Of a stretch of DNA of 64,000 bases, positions 1-11,850 are shown in pieces. Under the pieces are notes generated by a model. That model was not told the DNA's origin. It worked only from the letters and a program-made list of their open reading frames with translations, and made no database searches. The translations under genes were made by a program, and so were the position numbers. This DNA is from Branchiostoma floridae. Lineage: Eukaryota > Chordata > Leptocardii > Amphioxiformes > Branchiostomatidae. Position 1 is the first letter of the stretch. The number at the start of each line of letters is the position of its first letter. The stretch is taken from assembly GCF_000003815.2 (NCBI RefSeq), contig NC_049985.1, positions 11,174,311 to 11,238,310 on the forward strand, written 5' to 3'.

Positions 1-3000
1 GCCGTACTCGCCACCGTGGCACGGCTGGAGCCCAGCGGCTGGATCGATCGGTACACCCGAGCCGTTTTCATCGAGATGACGATCTACAATCCCCACGCCA
101 ACCTGTTCTCCGTTGTGAATCTGTTGACTGAGTTTACTACCGTAGGAAACGCCTATCCCCATGTGGACATCACGACAGTCCGTCTCTACCGCTTCCAGAC
201 CTTCTGGGCTTGGGTTGTGGTCGGCTTCCAAGGAGTCTTCATCATTTTCACCTTGTACTTCGCTTTCAGGGAAAGTGAGTGCACATATTAATCATGTATT
301 TAGGGCCAAGGCTTGTGTGTTCAATTCTAAAACACTGATATAAAACGCTTTGCAGATGTTGCTTCCACCTTGAAACATTACAAAGCGTCTGGTAGGAAGA
401 TACTGAGCGTGCAGCACAAATGTGATTGAACTATATATATGTGCACTCACATTCTGCTTAGATAAGCATGATTTTTTACTCCTTTTCTGTATTACAGTGG
501 ACCATATCGTGAAGCTACGGAGCTTGTACTTGAAGACGTTCTGGGGCTGTGTAGAGCTGAGTTTGGCGATCCTATCTCTAGCGGAAGTCGGGGTCATGCT
601 ATACACCTTGTACATTGTCCTCGAGTTCCAGTCAAAACAAGGGGCAAACACAGGTAAGTAATTATGTACAATCGTACATATGAAGCGATAAACCCACTTA
701 TTCATCAGCATAGATTGAATGTATCCTTCATTGTTCAAGACATATTGAAGAGCTCTTGAATTTGCAAGTCATTTGCCTAATAAGGACATTGCTATATTTT
801 CTTCAGGACCAGTTGAGAAAACGTTTGAGAAGTACCGCAGGGCTGCGTACTGGGGCCAGATCAACACGTATCTGCTGGGCTGCTTGGTTTGTGTGGGGAC
901 ACTCAAACTGCTGCACCTCCTGCGGTTCAACAAACACGTTGTTCTCGGCGCAGGTAAACTTGAAATAATAACGGGGGCCGCCCTAAGATGGATCCCGTCG
1001 TAAGACGGTACGGATTTTTTGCTGATCTTATTATCCATAAGATAGACTAGAGAACGCTCCAAAGATTTATTTGACTGTAACAAATGATTCGTGCTGTCTA
1101 TGAAAATAAGACTCGATAGAGAGATGTAGATGATATTTTCATACAATCAGACAGAGTTTTGTTGATGTTGGCGGTGTTTTTTTTACGTAATGGTTTTTTT
1201 AGTCGGGCATTCACAATCAGTGCATTCAGCCCATTGCCCGTAAAAACATCAGCTGGATTGTTCTAGGTACAGCCTTCCTCATGTGAGACAAGAAGTACAT
1301 ACAGTCACGATTTTACTGTCAAAAGAAAGCTAAAATATCATACTGTTAATTTTTTTCTGTGTACTTAAATTTACCACTTACTTCTGAAGAGAGCAAAATG
1401 TAAAAAAGCGTACCAAGTTAGGAACACTGTCCAGCGTAGCACAAAATTGGAAGGTTACATACACGAAATTGTCTCACAGTGTTTGCCGCTTGTAACACGC
1501 AGCGCGAAAAGTTCATGAACCACATGAATGCATTTCTTATTCAAGTATGTTGTTCAAATCTATGTGTAAAAAATTCAGTCATCAAAATTTGACCACTCTC
1601 AGGCAACTAGCGATGGAGCTCCATGAGTTTGAGCGCAAGAAAAAGCGTACCGTGTTGGGGCACCTCACGTTAATATTCTAGTTAAATTGTTTTTAAACAG
1701 TTAGCTTCTCAGATGTTTTTATGCATCACCTGTCTAAGTTTGATAATAAAACTATTATTGTATTTGGCTGGTTGAAAATCGAGACCAGTCAACTAACTTA
1801 GTAGATTGAAAGTTGATAGTAAAATCAGTGTGTCCACGGTTTCAAACAAAACCTCTAATTCCCTCCTACATGTTCTTTTCCAGACACCATAAAGAAGGCA
1901 GCCGGGCCACTATCCGGGTTCTTCTTGATTTTCACCCTAGTATTCCTCGCTTTTGCGATGTTTGCCGCCCTCGTCTTTGGCCCTTCGGAGGAAGGATTTT
2001 CGCCCTTCATCGCCACGCTGGAAACGATGCTCACGATCTTGCTGGGAAAGTTCTATGAGATGTCAGACCGGAAACCGATCATGGGGCCGCTCTTCACCTT
2101 CTCGTTCATCACGTTCTTTCAGTGGGTGATAGTCACCATGGTTGTTGCTATCCTAGACTGCGCCATACACGAGGTTTGTAAGCGGCTCGTCCACATCTAA
2201 TACGCTTACTACTTTGTGTTTTTCTGAACTGTCCCTCTCTCTTTTTAACAAATATGATGACCAATACTAAAGATAATGTTTAGATTGAGTTGAGCTTCAT
2301 TTCGTTTGATAGTTCTTCGTTGTCCCGATTTTGATATGGAACGTTGTTCTATGTATGGTCAAATTCAAGCAGTCTATGAAAACATTGTTAGTCTAATTAT
2401 AGGGTGAAATGTTTTATTTTAAAAAGGACAGGAGAAAATGAATTGTTTGAGAGCTGCACGAGTTGGTTCAATGTCCAATATAAGTTTTTTTTCACAATGA
2501 TATCCTGCTGATTCTACCATCAGGTTGCAGAAGAGAACTCCCAGCAGAAGCCGGAAACTGAGCAGGTTGCAGACCTGATGTTGGAGCGACTGCAGTCCTG
2601 GGCAGGAGGGCTGCTACAGCGTGGGAAGGGAAGGTCATCGGCAGTCATCAAGGAGACCTACAAGCCTACAGAGGAGGAGCTGACGGACTTCTTGACAAAT
2701 GCTGACTTCATACGATTCAGGGGCCAACAGGAGAATTCATCCACTGCTATCGAGTTTTGCATTGAGAATCAAATGTCAAGGTGTATGTCATCGCCAGTCA
2801 TCAAAGAGACCTACAATCCTTCAGAGGAGGAGCTGACAGACTTCCTGACAAATGCCGATTGCATACGCTTCAGCGGCCAACAGGACAATTCATCAACTGC
2901 AATCGAGTTTTGCATTGAGAATCAAATGTCGCTTAGGTCGTCATCAGTCATCAAAGAAACCTACAATCCTACAGAAGAGGAGCTGACAGCCTTCTTGACA

Positions 3001-3093
3001 AATGCTGACATACGTTTAAGAGGCCGACAGGAGAACTCATCAACTGCTATCGAGTTCTGCATTGAGCATCAAATGTCTTCTGCCACAGCATAG
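1..3093 (+). CDS. Polycystin-1-like protein, gene A, 3' end only (channel block and cytoplasmic tail)
   Basis: Last five exons of a polycystin-1-family gene that starts before the window: 1-274 (partial), 498-653, 807-953, 1884-2173 and 2524-3093 (stop TAG). All junctions are GT-AG and phases agree. The first exon encodes the end of the large extracellular loop (RAVFIEMTIYN, typical of polycystins) and S2. The second gives S3, the third S4 with the LLRFNK motif, the fourth S5, a pore-helix-like stretch and S6. The last exon encodes a soluble tail with three copies of a ~48-residue repeat. Each exon matches gene B at 49591-51979 with equal exon lengths (156, 147 and 290 nt), except the last (570 against 573). 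The homology also covers introns and continues past the stop to about 3170, so this is a recent tandem duplicate. Family role: 11-pass membrane receptor or channel subunit that pairs with polycystin-2-like channels. Confidence 0.9.
955..1670. repeat. ~700-bp insertion in an intron of gene A, absent from gene B
   Basis: The matching intron is 930 bp in gene A (954-1883) and 223 bp in gene B (50544-50766). Homology resumes near 1672 (ATATTCTAGTTAAATT). The extra block has no ORF of note and I could not assign it to a transposon class. Confidence 0.55.
2644..3078 (+). repeat. Threefold ~48-residue repeat in the cytoplasmic tail of gene A
   Basis: The last exon encodes three consecutive units, each with the pattern ETYxPxEEELTxFLTNAD, then QxNSSTAIEFCIExQMS. 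The third unit lacks one residue after NAD. The same three units exist in gene B, so the triplication came before the gene duplication. I do not recognise the repeat as a named domain. It contains no evident coiled coil. Confidence 0.9.
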
Positions 3094-5064
3094 TTTGTTA
3101 ATACGTACATAAAGATTACAATTTTGCATTTTTACGTGTAGTAAATATGGAAGTGCAAACCTAAATTTAGGTATGTTTGGGTATATCATAGTCAATAGTG
3201 CATTCCTCATTATTTCACCCCAGATGGAAACCTGGGTTGGAAACTGGAAACCCAATTTACTACTACATTATTATTAGTATCATTAGCTTGTCTTAAAAGT
3301 TAGGATTCAGTGTTGTAGCCTCTATGTAGATTTCAACTACAGTACTGTATACTTATAAAACCCCTCTGTATCTGGAAGATAGTCAAACTTTTACCAACAT
3401 GTATAGAAGCACAGATTAAATTTTATGCTAGTACTAGTAATATGAAGATTCCAGTAGACATTGGGATGTCACCAGTGTTTGACACTGTCATATAGTTTGA
3501 GGTTGCGTTTGACATTGTACAACTTCTCATAGATGACAATGATTTGGAGATAAGAAGTGGATATCATGGACAGATATTGAGGAGAGAAAAAGAAGGCCCC
3601 ATCTTCAAGAAACTGTAAGATGTATATTAAAAAATAGCTTTGTTTGAGTCCAGTCTTGTTTACCAACATTTGCTGGTCAGGTAGTGGAAGCAGACCAAAA
3701 CAAAAAAGACTGGACTCCAGGCTAAGGAATTACTGGCATATACATTATACGTGTATATTGAACTTTTGTTATGCTTCAGTTGTACACAGCAATTAAGTTC
3801 ATGTCTCCCGTCAGTTGGCAACACATTTAAAATGAAGTGAAATTAGCCATCCTACAGGTTGTGTGCACTTGGGTATGGGCCATATGCACATTTTTCAAGA
3901 GCTTGCATACTGTAAAAGCTTGGTCCTGTTCATGATATGGAGTGATGTGATTTTCAATCATTTTGGCTTGAGAAGTAGTAGATTAACATGCACTTGTGAC
4001 TAAAGGGACTCACAGAATGTGATGGTATGAACAATTATTCATAGCGGTTCTTTCAGATGTTTTGTGACAAAAATAGTTTTAGACACATTAGCATAACAGT
4101 ATACATTTGGTAGATTGATTTTTACTGAGGACCGATCAATTTCTAAGATCTAGTCTTAAAGTCTCTCAAAGTCTCTGACACATGCTGCATGCCTACCTGC
4201 CAGGCTAATGTGATACCTTTTAGGCACTTGCAAAGTATGATTATAACAATGGCTGTGATTGCTTTGTGTTTCTTTTCTGATAACTGTTTGGAAAATATAT
4301 AATCCATATTCACGTACATAGTTTTTTTAGGTTATACATAGTCATAGGCAGGACTGTGGTTGGGGGGGGGTACTAGTGATGCCACACACAGCATATTAAC
4401 GAGTTTCAAATTGTGACATTTTCCAACAAGGGACTGCTTTGGAGTACCCACAGCTTACAGTTACATAATAACTTGCTACCATGCCACCACCAACTTGCTT
4501 CTATCATTATATGATTCTTATATGAATCATAGTTTTCAGACATACAGTTTTACAGCTTGTTTTGTACTTACACCCAGTGAAAACCAACCAGAACAATAGT
4601 TCAATTCTACCACAGGCAGACTTTCATCTGTCAGTGATGGACCACAATCTGATATAAGTTTGATCAAGGACGTCCTTGGTTAGATTAGACACGATATAAA
4701 GAAAATAACGTTAGTCCAGTGGGTAATTTTGGCCCCATGATATCCACTTTTTGTAGAGTTTGTCCCGTCTACTGAATTCTCATTTATCATCAAAGCCACG
4801 CTTCACTTCATAATACCCGTCCAAACGCTCCAGATCCCATCGTCAACAGATTATGAACATTGAAACGCGCATTTCGCGCAAAAACTTGACAGAAGCCTGT
4901 AAGCCTGATGAATTAAAATCTCACCCTTTTCCCACAAAACTTCTCCTTTTTGCCTATTACATACTTGGTCAATGTTAATATTTCAAAACTAGCAAGCGTT
5001 TCCTCGAAATCGACAACGACAGACGATTATAAAGTTTCGCAACTACTGTGATCTGTCGTTCCCT
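3094..5064. other. Intergenic, no gene seen
   Basis: The first ~80 bases are still alignable to the gene B 3' flank. The rest is AT-rich single-copy-looking DNA with a short G run at 4363-4371. Only short unremarkable ORFs are present. Confidence 0.6.
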
Positions 5065-5075
5065 AAGCAAAGTGC
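5065..5075. repeat. Target-site duplication, left copy
   Basis: AAGCAAAGTGC immediately before the LINE fragment. The identical 11 bp follow its poly(A) tail at 5960-5970. Confidence 0.85.
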
Positions 5076-5959
5076 TAGTGTCATATAATCAATTCTGTAT
5101 GAAATATAGTAATGTCTGTAGCCCCCTCCAGTACTTGCAGTTTTACACTTCAAAATGGAAGGCTAGTTTGCTTGAGTCACCTCATCTTTTTACTTGTATT
5201 CCAGATCAATATGATAGTACATGGCTTAAGAATATTAAGATTAACAAAAGTATGTATAAGTTCTTTTTAATGTCTTACAAGTTGATAGATGTGTCACATA
5301 ATGTTCAGTTGTCATGGCTGTACCTCTTTGACACCCCAATCCCCTGGAGACAAGTCTATACTTCCATTATCCACTGCACAATAGACCCAACTACAAGATT
5401 TTTCCAATATAGAATTGTACATAAATTTTTACCAACAAATAGGTTATTGTACATTTGGAAATGTATAGACAGTCCACTATGTTCCTTTTGCCACGCAGAA
5501 GAAGAAACGTACCAACATGTCTTTTGGGATTGTCCTCATTTAGTTTCCTTTTGACGAAACATTCAAAATTGGTTTCAACAGAAGACAGGGTCAAAACTTC
5601 ACCTCAATGCTTTTAATGTTATTTTTGGTACTTTGCATTTAGACGCCCCCAAAATAGGCAATCTTGTTATTTTACTAGCCAAAATGTGTATCTATAAAAG
5701 TAGAAAGGCCAATCATGTGAACTTTCATTCTTTTCTAAATTATATTAATTTCTTCCACAAAGTTGAATATTCTATTGCAACAAGGAGGGGAAAACTGCTG
5801 AAACACCGGGGCAAATGGGGAACGATATGCTCTTGAAGTTACTATATTATTTCTTACTTATTTGATGTATTACTTTTATTATTTTATACTTGTAGATGGA
5901 TGGTTCACTGTTTTTGTAACTTATTTATTTTGATTTATGAATAAAATGTTTTAAAAAAA
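5076..5959 (+). mobile_element. 5'-truncated non-LTR retrotransposon (LINE, L1-type ORF2 C-terminus) with poly(A) tail
   Basis: The reading frame in 5048-5836 encodes the C-terminal end of an ORF2 reverse transcriptase. A zinc-knuckle-like stretch (CSFCHAEEETYQHVFWDC) is preceded by FFQYRIVHKFLPTN and followed by the usual basic tail (LLAKMCIYKSRK ... HRGKWGT). One in-frame TGA at 5552-5554 interrupts it, where the family often has Trp after Phe; the frame then resumes unchanged to 5836. A poly(A) run with an upstream AATAAA ends at 5959. Flanking 11-bp direct repeats (AAGCAAAGTGC, 5065-5075 and 5960-5970) mark the insertion. The copy is dead: 5' truncated and stopped. Confidence 0.88.
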
Positions 5960-5970
5960 AAGCAAAGTGC
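5960..5970. repeat. Target-site duplication, right copy
   Basis: AAGCAAAGTGC directly after the poly(A) run, identical to 5065-5075. The first A could also belong to the tail. Confidence 0.85.
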
Positions 5971-8187
5971 ACCGCATACCCCGGGAACGAGGCCACTGCG
6001 TCACGTGTCAGAGGTCACGGGTATTTACACATGAGAGGGATACACCCTAGCGATAACTGGCATTGATAGTGTTTATTGTTGTCTCTGAAGACGTTGAATC
6101 GGATTTTTTTCAGACTTTAATCTGATGACACCATCAAAGTCTTACGTTCTGTCGGGTGACCTGTTCAGCGCCAAGCAAAATGCCATCTATATCCATCTCT
6201 TTATCATAGTAATAGATAATCATTGACTGGCTCAGCTATCAAAGCCTTTAATCATTAGAGGTGAATATCAGTCTTTGTTTCTTCGTTTCATAGAAGTGTA
6301 AAGAGCACATAAGGAGGTTGATACTTGGGACCGCAGGCAATTTCACCCGGCACTCGAGTCAACACGCACCGCTGAATGCGGTGTTTGTGTCGCTGAAGTC
6401 ACATTGAGAGAATATATTACAGTAACCTCTGTTTACTAAAGCTGGATTGTATTGTCCCTTCAGCCGCAGCGACATCAATGATTTAAGGCCGTTTACTGTC
6501 GCTCCCTCCCCCCACATACCTGACACACACTAGCGCCTGGTTACCAAACCCCAGCCCGATCTCAAGTATCTATCGTGCAGGGGTCTGGCCGGATGGCATA
6601 GGCCGGCTTCTCAATTTTGCCTCAGATAGTGGGCAAAAAACTCCGCCAATAGAACAGCAGCAGGATCAGCAGGAGGTAATTACACCCCTGCCATGATTGG
6701 TTAAAGACCCCCAACTGTATTTTTTGAATCCATTACAGTGACCACTAAGAGATGAAATGTAGCAGTTACTGTAGATAAGACACCCCATGTCCTTGCTGGG
6801 TTAGAGGCTGTTACCTCATTGAGATCTTAGTTTATCAAACATGACAAACAGGTGTACAAAGCTTGCAGTTTTGAACAAAGTTCTGTTGTTATTTTGAAAA
6901 ATGACTCAAGTCATATCTAGTACCTGATTTGCTACTGTGATAGCCTGCTGACAGACTGTGGTGTGTTGTAGCTGGCTACCTGTGGTGTGGTCATCAATCC
7001 TAGGTTCTCCTCCCTCTGATCAAGGGCCTTCGAGAACCATCCTGCCAGACCCCAACACGAAAGATATTTTTGATGTTGGGGTATGGTATCCAGGCTAGAC
7101 ACACACGTACGGCCCATTATATTCATACTGCTGGTGTTAGTAGCTATCACGCAGTTGCTACAAAATCAATTTTTGGAAACGCTTTTAATTTTCAGACAAT
7201 AAATATAGCAGACGCTGGTATTGCGCGTTAATTTATTGTAACGTTGCAGAAACGTTTCTCATTCTTTCAGATGTGTATTGAGACACCCTTCACACTGAAG
7301 GAACTTACAGGTGTTCGTTCCGACAGTTGAATACCTGGTATTTCCGCAGGACCCCATAGTTGGGCATTGCCCTCGGCCTCTTGTAATGAATAATGCAAAA
7401 AAAACTTTGACAAATAGACTTCGTTTCACTTACGACACGACAGGCCTATACTACTCTAAATGCATTAATGTTTGCGGGGATTTAATTTCGCGGTAGCGGG
7501 AAAATGACTGTTTGCGGTGTTTAAGTTCGCGGTAGCACCATGCACTCTTACTGGCATGAAAAAAATGTTCGTGGTGGTTTTAAGTTCGCGGTAAATTTCC
7601 AACACGAAAACCTCGAACATGAAACCATCGCGAAAATTTCAGCATTTACAGTATTTTGGTACACCTGTTGTTCAGTCACACAACCCGCGCTGTCATCACT
7701 GTGCCACAGAACGTTCTACGTGACTAAGCTTCTTCGGAGAATTCGTGGTGATCATATCTATACTACCGCTCCCAGACGTACAGGTATGTTCACTGGCGAA
7801 TCCTAAGTCATTACTTTGCCCTTCAGAGTGTTTACCTTTCCGCTTGGCGCACCTGCTTCGTGATCTTCTTCAGGCATGAGAATGACGGTTCGCAGAAAAG
7901 GCATACATCGACAAACAGTGTATATGAACTTCCTCCCATCTGTATGTTACTCACTTATATGTAGACCGTGTGCGGAGTCAGTACACAGAGAAGAATACCG
8001 CACTCACAACTGACTACATGCATCGTTCTCCACCTTTGATATAGGGCGTCTTAAGTTGAGTTGCTGATCACAGGAATCATCCACTTAACAAGTGACAAGG
8101 TGAGGTTCGTTAGCTACTGTTCTATAATTAAAACATAAGCTATAGAACACTAGTACTGTTTCAAGGAGCGACCCGGGTGACAGTTAG
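5971..8187. other. Intergenic, short degenerate repeats, no gene seen
   Basis: No convincing coding region. At 7470-7640 the motif TTCGCGGT with flanking GGTTTTAA recurs at least three times and in inverted form. A similar motif recurs at 52857-52895, so it is probably a dispersed repeat. Confidence 0.5.
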
Positions 8188-8510
8188 TCTCTACCAGACT
8201 GACTATGCTGGCTGTTACACAACAGTTACAGGGAGAAAAGTTTGCCTGGAGAGTTTTGCTACTTGAGGAGTTGGATGGGGACAAGTAACCTTAACGTGGA
8301 CTGGCTCCCCTGGTCAAGTTTTTGCTGAATTCTACTATCCCCGTACCCCCGTAGTCTCTAATAGACTGACTACGCTGGCCGTTATAGGGAGAATAATTTG
8401 CCAGGGGATTTTCGCGGCTAACAGAGGAGTTGGTCGACCGGAGGGGAAATTTGAACCGTGGACTGACTCCCCTGATCAATTTCCTGATTTTTCCGACTTC
8501 CACGATCCCC
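8188..8510. repeat. Imperfect ~165-bp direct duplication
   Basis: Two copies (about 8188-8354 and 8355-8520) share CAGACTGACTA/AGACTGACTAC near the start, a GGACTGRCTCCCCTG block, and the end CCCCGTACCCCCGTAG. The second copy runs into the minisatellite, whose unit begins with the same GTACCCCCGTAG. Confidence 0.75.
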
Positions 8511-8923
8511 GTACCCCCGTAGGAAGGCCTGGTGGATGCTAGTACCCCCGTAGGAAGGCCTGGTGGAGGCTAGTACCTCCATAGGAAGGTCTGGTGGAGG
8601 CTAGCTAGTACCCCGTAGGAAGGCCTGGTGGAGGCTAGTACCCCCGTAGGAAGGTCTGGTGGAGGCTAGTACCCCGTCTGGTGGGGGCTAGTACCCCCGT
8701 AGAAAGGTCTGGTGGAGGTTAGTACCCCCGTAGGAAGGCCTGGTGGAGGTTAGTACCCCCGTAGGAAGGCCTGGTGGAGGCTAATACCCCCGTAAGAGGG
8801 TCTGGTGGAGGCTAGTACCCCCGTAGGAAGGTCTGGTGGAGGCTAGTACCCCCGTATGAAGGCCTGGTGGAGGCTAGTATCACCGTAGGAAGGCCTGGTG
8901 GAGGCTAGTACCCCCCGTAGGAA
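8511..8923. repeat. 31-bp minisatellite, about 13 copies
   Basis: The unit starts GTACCCCCGTAGGAAGG and ends CTGGTGGAGGCTA. Most copies are 30-31 bp; one is shortened to about 22 bp and one has an extra GCTA. Variants (GGCCTGG or GGTCTGG, GGCTA or GGTTA) are scattered, as in a slowly mutating array. Confidence 0.93.
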
Positions 8924-10354
8924 TAATCTCCAAGCAGATCCACGGTGTCGTAACATAGTATCAAACCAACCGTAGGTGGAGGCTAAGCCACCGTGGTGCA
9001 CAGAGTCCTTGCCTGCTGCCCGCGGCGTTTGTGTCGGGTAGGAATCCCTGACCGCATGCCTTGACTGAAGCACCGAGACCTCGCCATTGCCCCTGTAGGA
9101 ACAAAAACAAATTGTGCCTTTCACAGGGACGGCTAGTATGGTTTTACATTCGTCAACAGTTCAAGAACTTGTTTAAACACACGGATCTAATATGTATGAG
9201 AGCGAACAGCTCCATTTCTATATCTAAATAGTCAGTGAAATAGTTGTGCAAGCACTACAGCAGGGTGAGGGGTCTAGTAGTGTTGTTGGTCCAATTCAAC
9301 TACCATACTCTGAGCACATGCACAGTGCTAAGCAGAGATAGAGAGCACTATGTGCCTTTTCTAATTAAAAGTCTTTGGTATGTCTCGGGGCCCGTGGATC
9401 AAGTTTAAACCTGCAACCTACCGCGTGTCAATACCAGGCCAAGCACTGGGCAGCAGTTAGTAAACTGTGAGTAAAGCTTTCCAAAATGTTTCTGAATAGA
9501 ATACCTGGATAGAAAACGTAGCCAAGTCAATTTCACACCACATCCCCGAGACCACACGTCCTGTTCATTTTGTTCAAATATGGTTGAACATAAACGTCAC
9601 GTTATTCTTCAAAATGTCATATCTTATTTCTTCTTGTTTAAGATAGCTCAATACATCTAGCAGGTAATATTTGCATTCGCTAGATAATGTTTTTGCTGAG
9701 GTATAAGCGGTAGGCAAACCATCGATATACAGGTACATGCACTTATAACTTTGTAAATAGCTGTATGCTTATCATATTCGATTTCATCTTTGTGTTTCAC
9801 GTTGTATAGGATCCCGTGAAAGTCCCTGTACTTTTGTAAAAGTTTGTATTTGGTCTGTGACATAATATAGCACAACAAGCTGGCATCTGCACCTGTATTG
9901 ATTAAACGATACAATCACCTTTTTTCAAACGGGTTATAATTGCATTAAAGGGGCATTCCAGTTTAGAAGCGAGTATTATTTTCTGATAGATGATATTTTT
10001 TTGGATACAAATGTTCCCGACTTTTCGCAAAGTTTGTCTTTTCTAAATCCAAGTAGCCCTGTACGGTATGATTTTGGTTTAGTCGACTTCCGTCACACTT
10101 TCTCGCTAACGCCTATTCGGGATGAGCTTGAAAAAGCAGTCAAGTGACTATCACACATTTGGAGATATACCAAAAAAAGGTCATCTTCGAATAGAAAGAT
10201 TTGGGCACTTAATAGTATAAGAAGTTGAAAGAAGGTCAACATAAAATGGCGGCGCCAAAACTGCTTGTGCGACCAACATTGGCACAATTTATCGCTAACG
10301 GTAGGGTCGATAAGCTTACGGCAGTAGTTGAGTGACTATCAAACATTTAGGAAG
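8924..10354. other. Intergenic, no gene seen
   Basis: No supported ORF. A diverged direct repeat is visible: 10106-10170 and 10285-10354 share GAGTGACTATCAAACATTT-like sequence. The second copy abuts the MITE at 10355. Confidence 0.5.
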
Positions 10355-10570
10355 GTAACACTAGTTCACCTTTTTCCGCGGGGTAACCTATATCCGTTGT
10401 TTAAAAAAAGCTACTTAGGGATCATATCAAATCAGGCGGTGGTTTCAAACTGCAATATTTTAATTATTACAATTTGAAACCACCGTCCGTCGACTTGACA
10501 TCCGTAACTACATTGTTTTTTCTAAACAACGGATATAGGTAACCCCGCGGATAAAGGCGAACTAGTGTCA
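10355..10570. mobile_element. Palindromic MITE, ~216 bp
   Basis: The left arm begins GTAACACTAGTTC and holds CCGCGGGGTAACCTATATCC. The right arm (about 10521-10570) is its reverse complement with few mismatches, ending GAACTAGTGTCAC. A second inner pair (10435-10450 and 10472-10489, GGTGGTTTCAAA and TTTGAAACCACC) extends the fold. No ORF. The class is not assigned. Confidence 0.8.
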
Positions 10571-11459
10571 CACAAAAACTTTGAAGACTAGAGACCCTTG
10601 GAACAGAGAGTTTTGGCCATTTTCATGGACCATTCTGCTAAAAATAAGGCTACTTTTATTCATGGACAAATGATTATAGAATGACTCACAAATGATAATT
10701 GAAACGTGTTGGCTGGCAGTTCTGATGACGTCTGTGCACACACAGTTACTGAGTTAGTCTAGCTACTCAAAAAGTAATACTGAAATACCTGTTCCCATGG
10801 TCGAAGTCACGTCCTCTCCCACCAGTTTGATTCAAGCATAACTTTTTATTCTCTGAGGAATTGTAATATCCGCTTCTGGAGTGGAATGTCCCTTGTTTAG
10901 CCCATTTCATCTGAATATATGATGAGACCATTGTGTGGCCCTATTGTGGATTGGTATGACTTTATGGACTCGGAATGTTACTAATTATGCTAAAGTATGC
11001 TTTGACACAACATGCGAAAATAAATACATTTCTTTACCAATACAATTCACGTCAACTACTCGTGGAATTTTGGATCTGTCTATAGCCGTTCAATGGCAAG
11101 TGAAAGTGAAAATATTACTCCCTGATGAGTGCAGGTATTATCGCTTCCCCGCTCCACACTTGAAGTACCATAATCAATTTTCACACCCTGAAGCTTCGAA
11201 TTTTATCTATAACAATATCCCCACGCCACCATTCAATAGAAACGTGTCCCTTCTCGGAATATTGAAATGAAAATGTATGTTATGTCGTGTTAAGCGGCTT
11301 ATACTGGTGTCCTTACCATAGCATTACATTCAGATACCGTAGGCGGGTTTCTAAGACAGTCTCAAGCAGACCTTATCCTACTATTCTTGGAACAGACTCA
11401 TGAAAGTCATTCCTAACCTCTATATATATAACTCTCGATGTTTGTTTTTATGCGTGAGA
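10571..11459. other. Intergenic, no gene seen
   Basis: AT-rich. The only ORF over 100 codons (10935-11270) has no recognisable domain and no splice context that would link it to a gene. Confidence 0.5.
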
Positions 11460-11850
11460 CCATGTTGATTTGATGATATGGACCGCGCGTGCATCAATTT
11501 TCGGCCGTTTCTAAAAATAAATAAAAAAGTTTTCCACCATGCATTGAATAGTACAAAGCAGCCGTAAAAGGAGCAAATACATGCCGTAGATTAAAAGAAA
11601 AATACATAAACTTATGTCAACGTCAATCCCAATGTCAAAGAAGAAGACTGTGAAACGAAAATGAAGAATCTATTGTTCGATGTTCAATACTCTGTGTTTG
11701 TCATTTGTTCAGCCTTCCAGACCACTAAGATTACAAAATGAATAAAACTTTTGATTGGCCAATTTTCTTTTATTTGCACGCTCGCATCAGTTTTGGGATT
11801 CCGAGAGGATGTCTTGCTGTATATATACTGTAATCAAATCAACATAGCCT
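11460..11850 (-). mobile_element. Degenerate copy of the GGCCATGTTGATTTGAT MITE family
   Basis: The left end CCATGTTGATTTGATGATAT and right end ATCAAATCAACATAGCC are inverted repeats. The interior near 11490-11540 (ATTTTCGGCCGTTTC, then A-rich and GTTTTCC) is the reverse complement of the right part of the better copy at 52986-53447, so the two lie in opposite orientation. Confidence 0.7.

Noticed and set aside
10935-11270. 111-codon ORF in the intergenic region
   Set aside because: No domain, low-complexity surroundings and no neighbouring exon to join.
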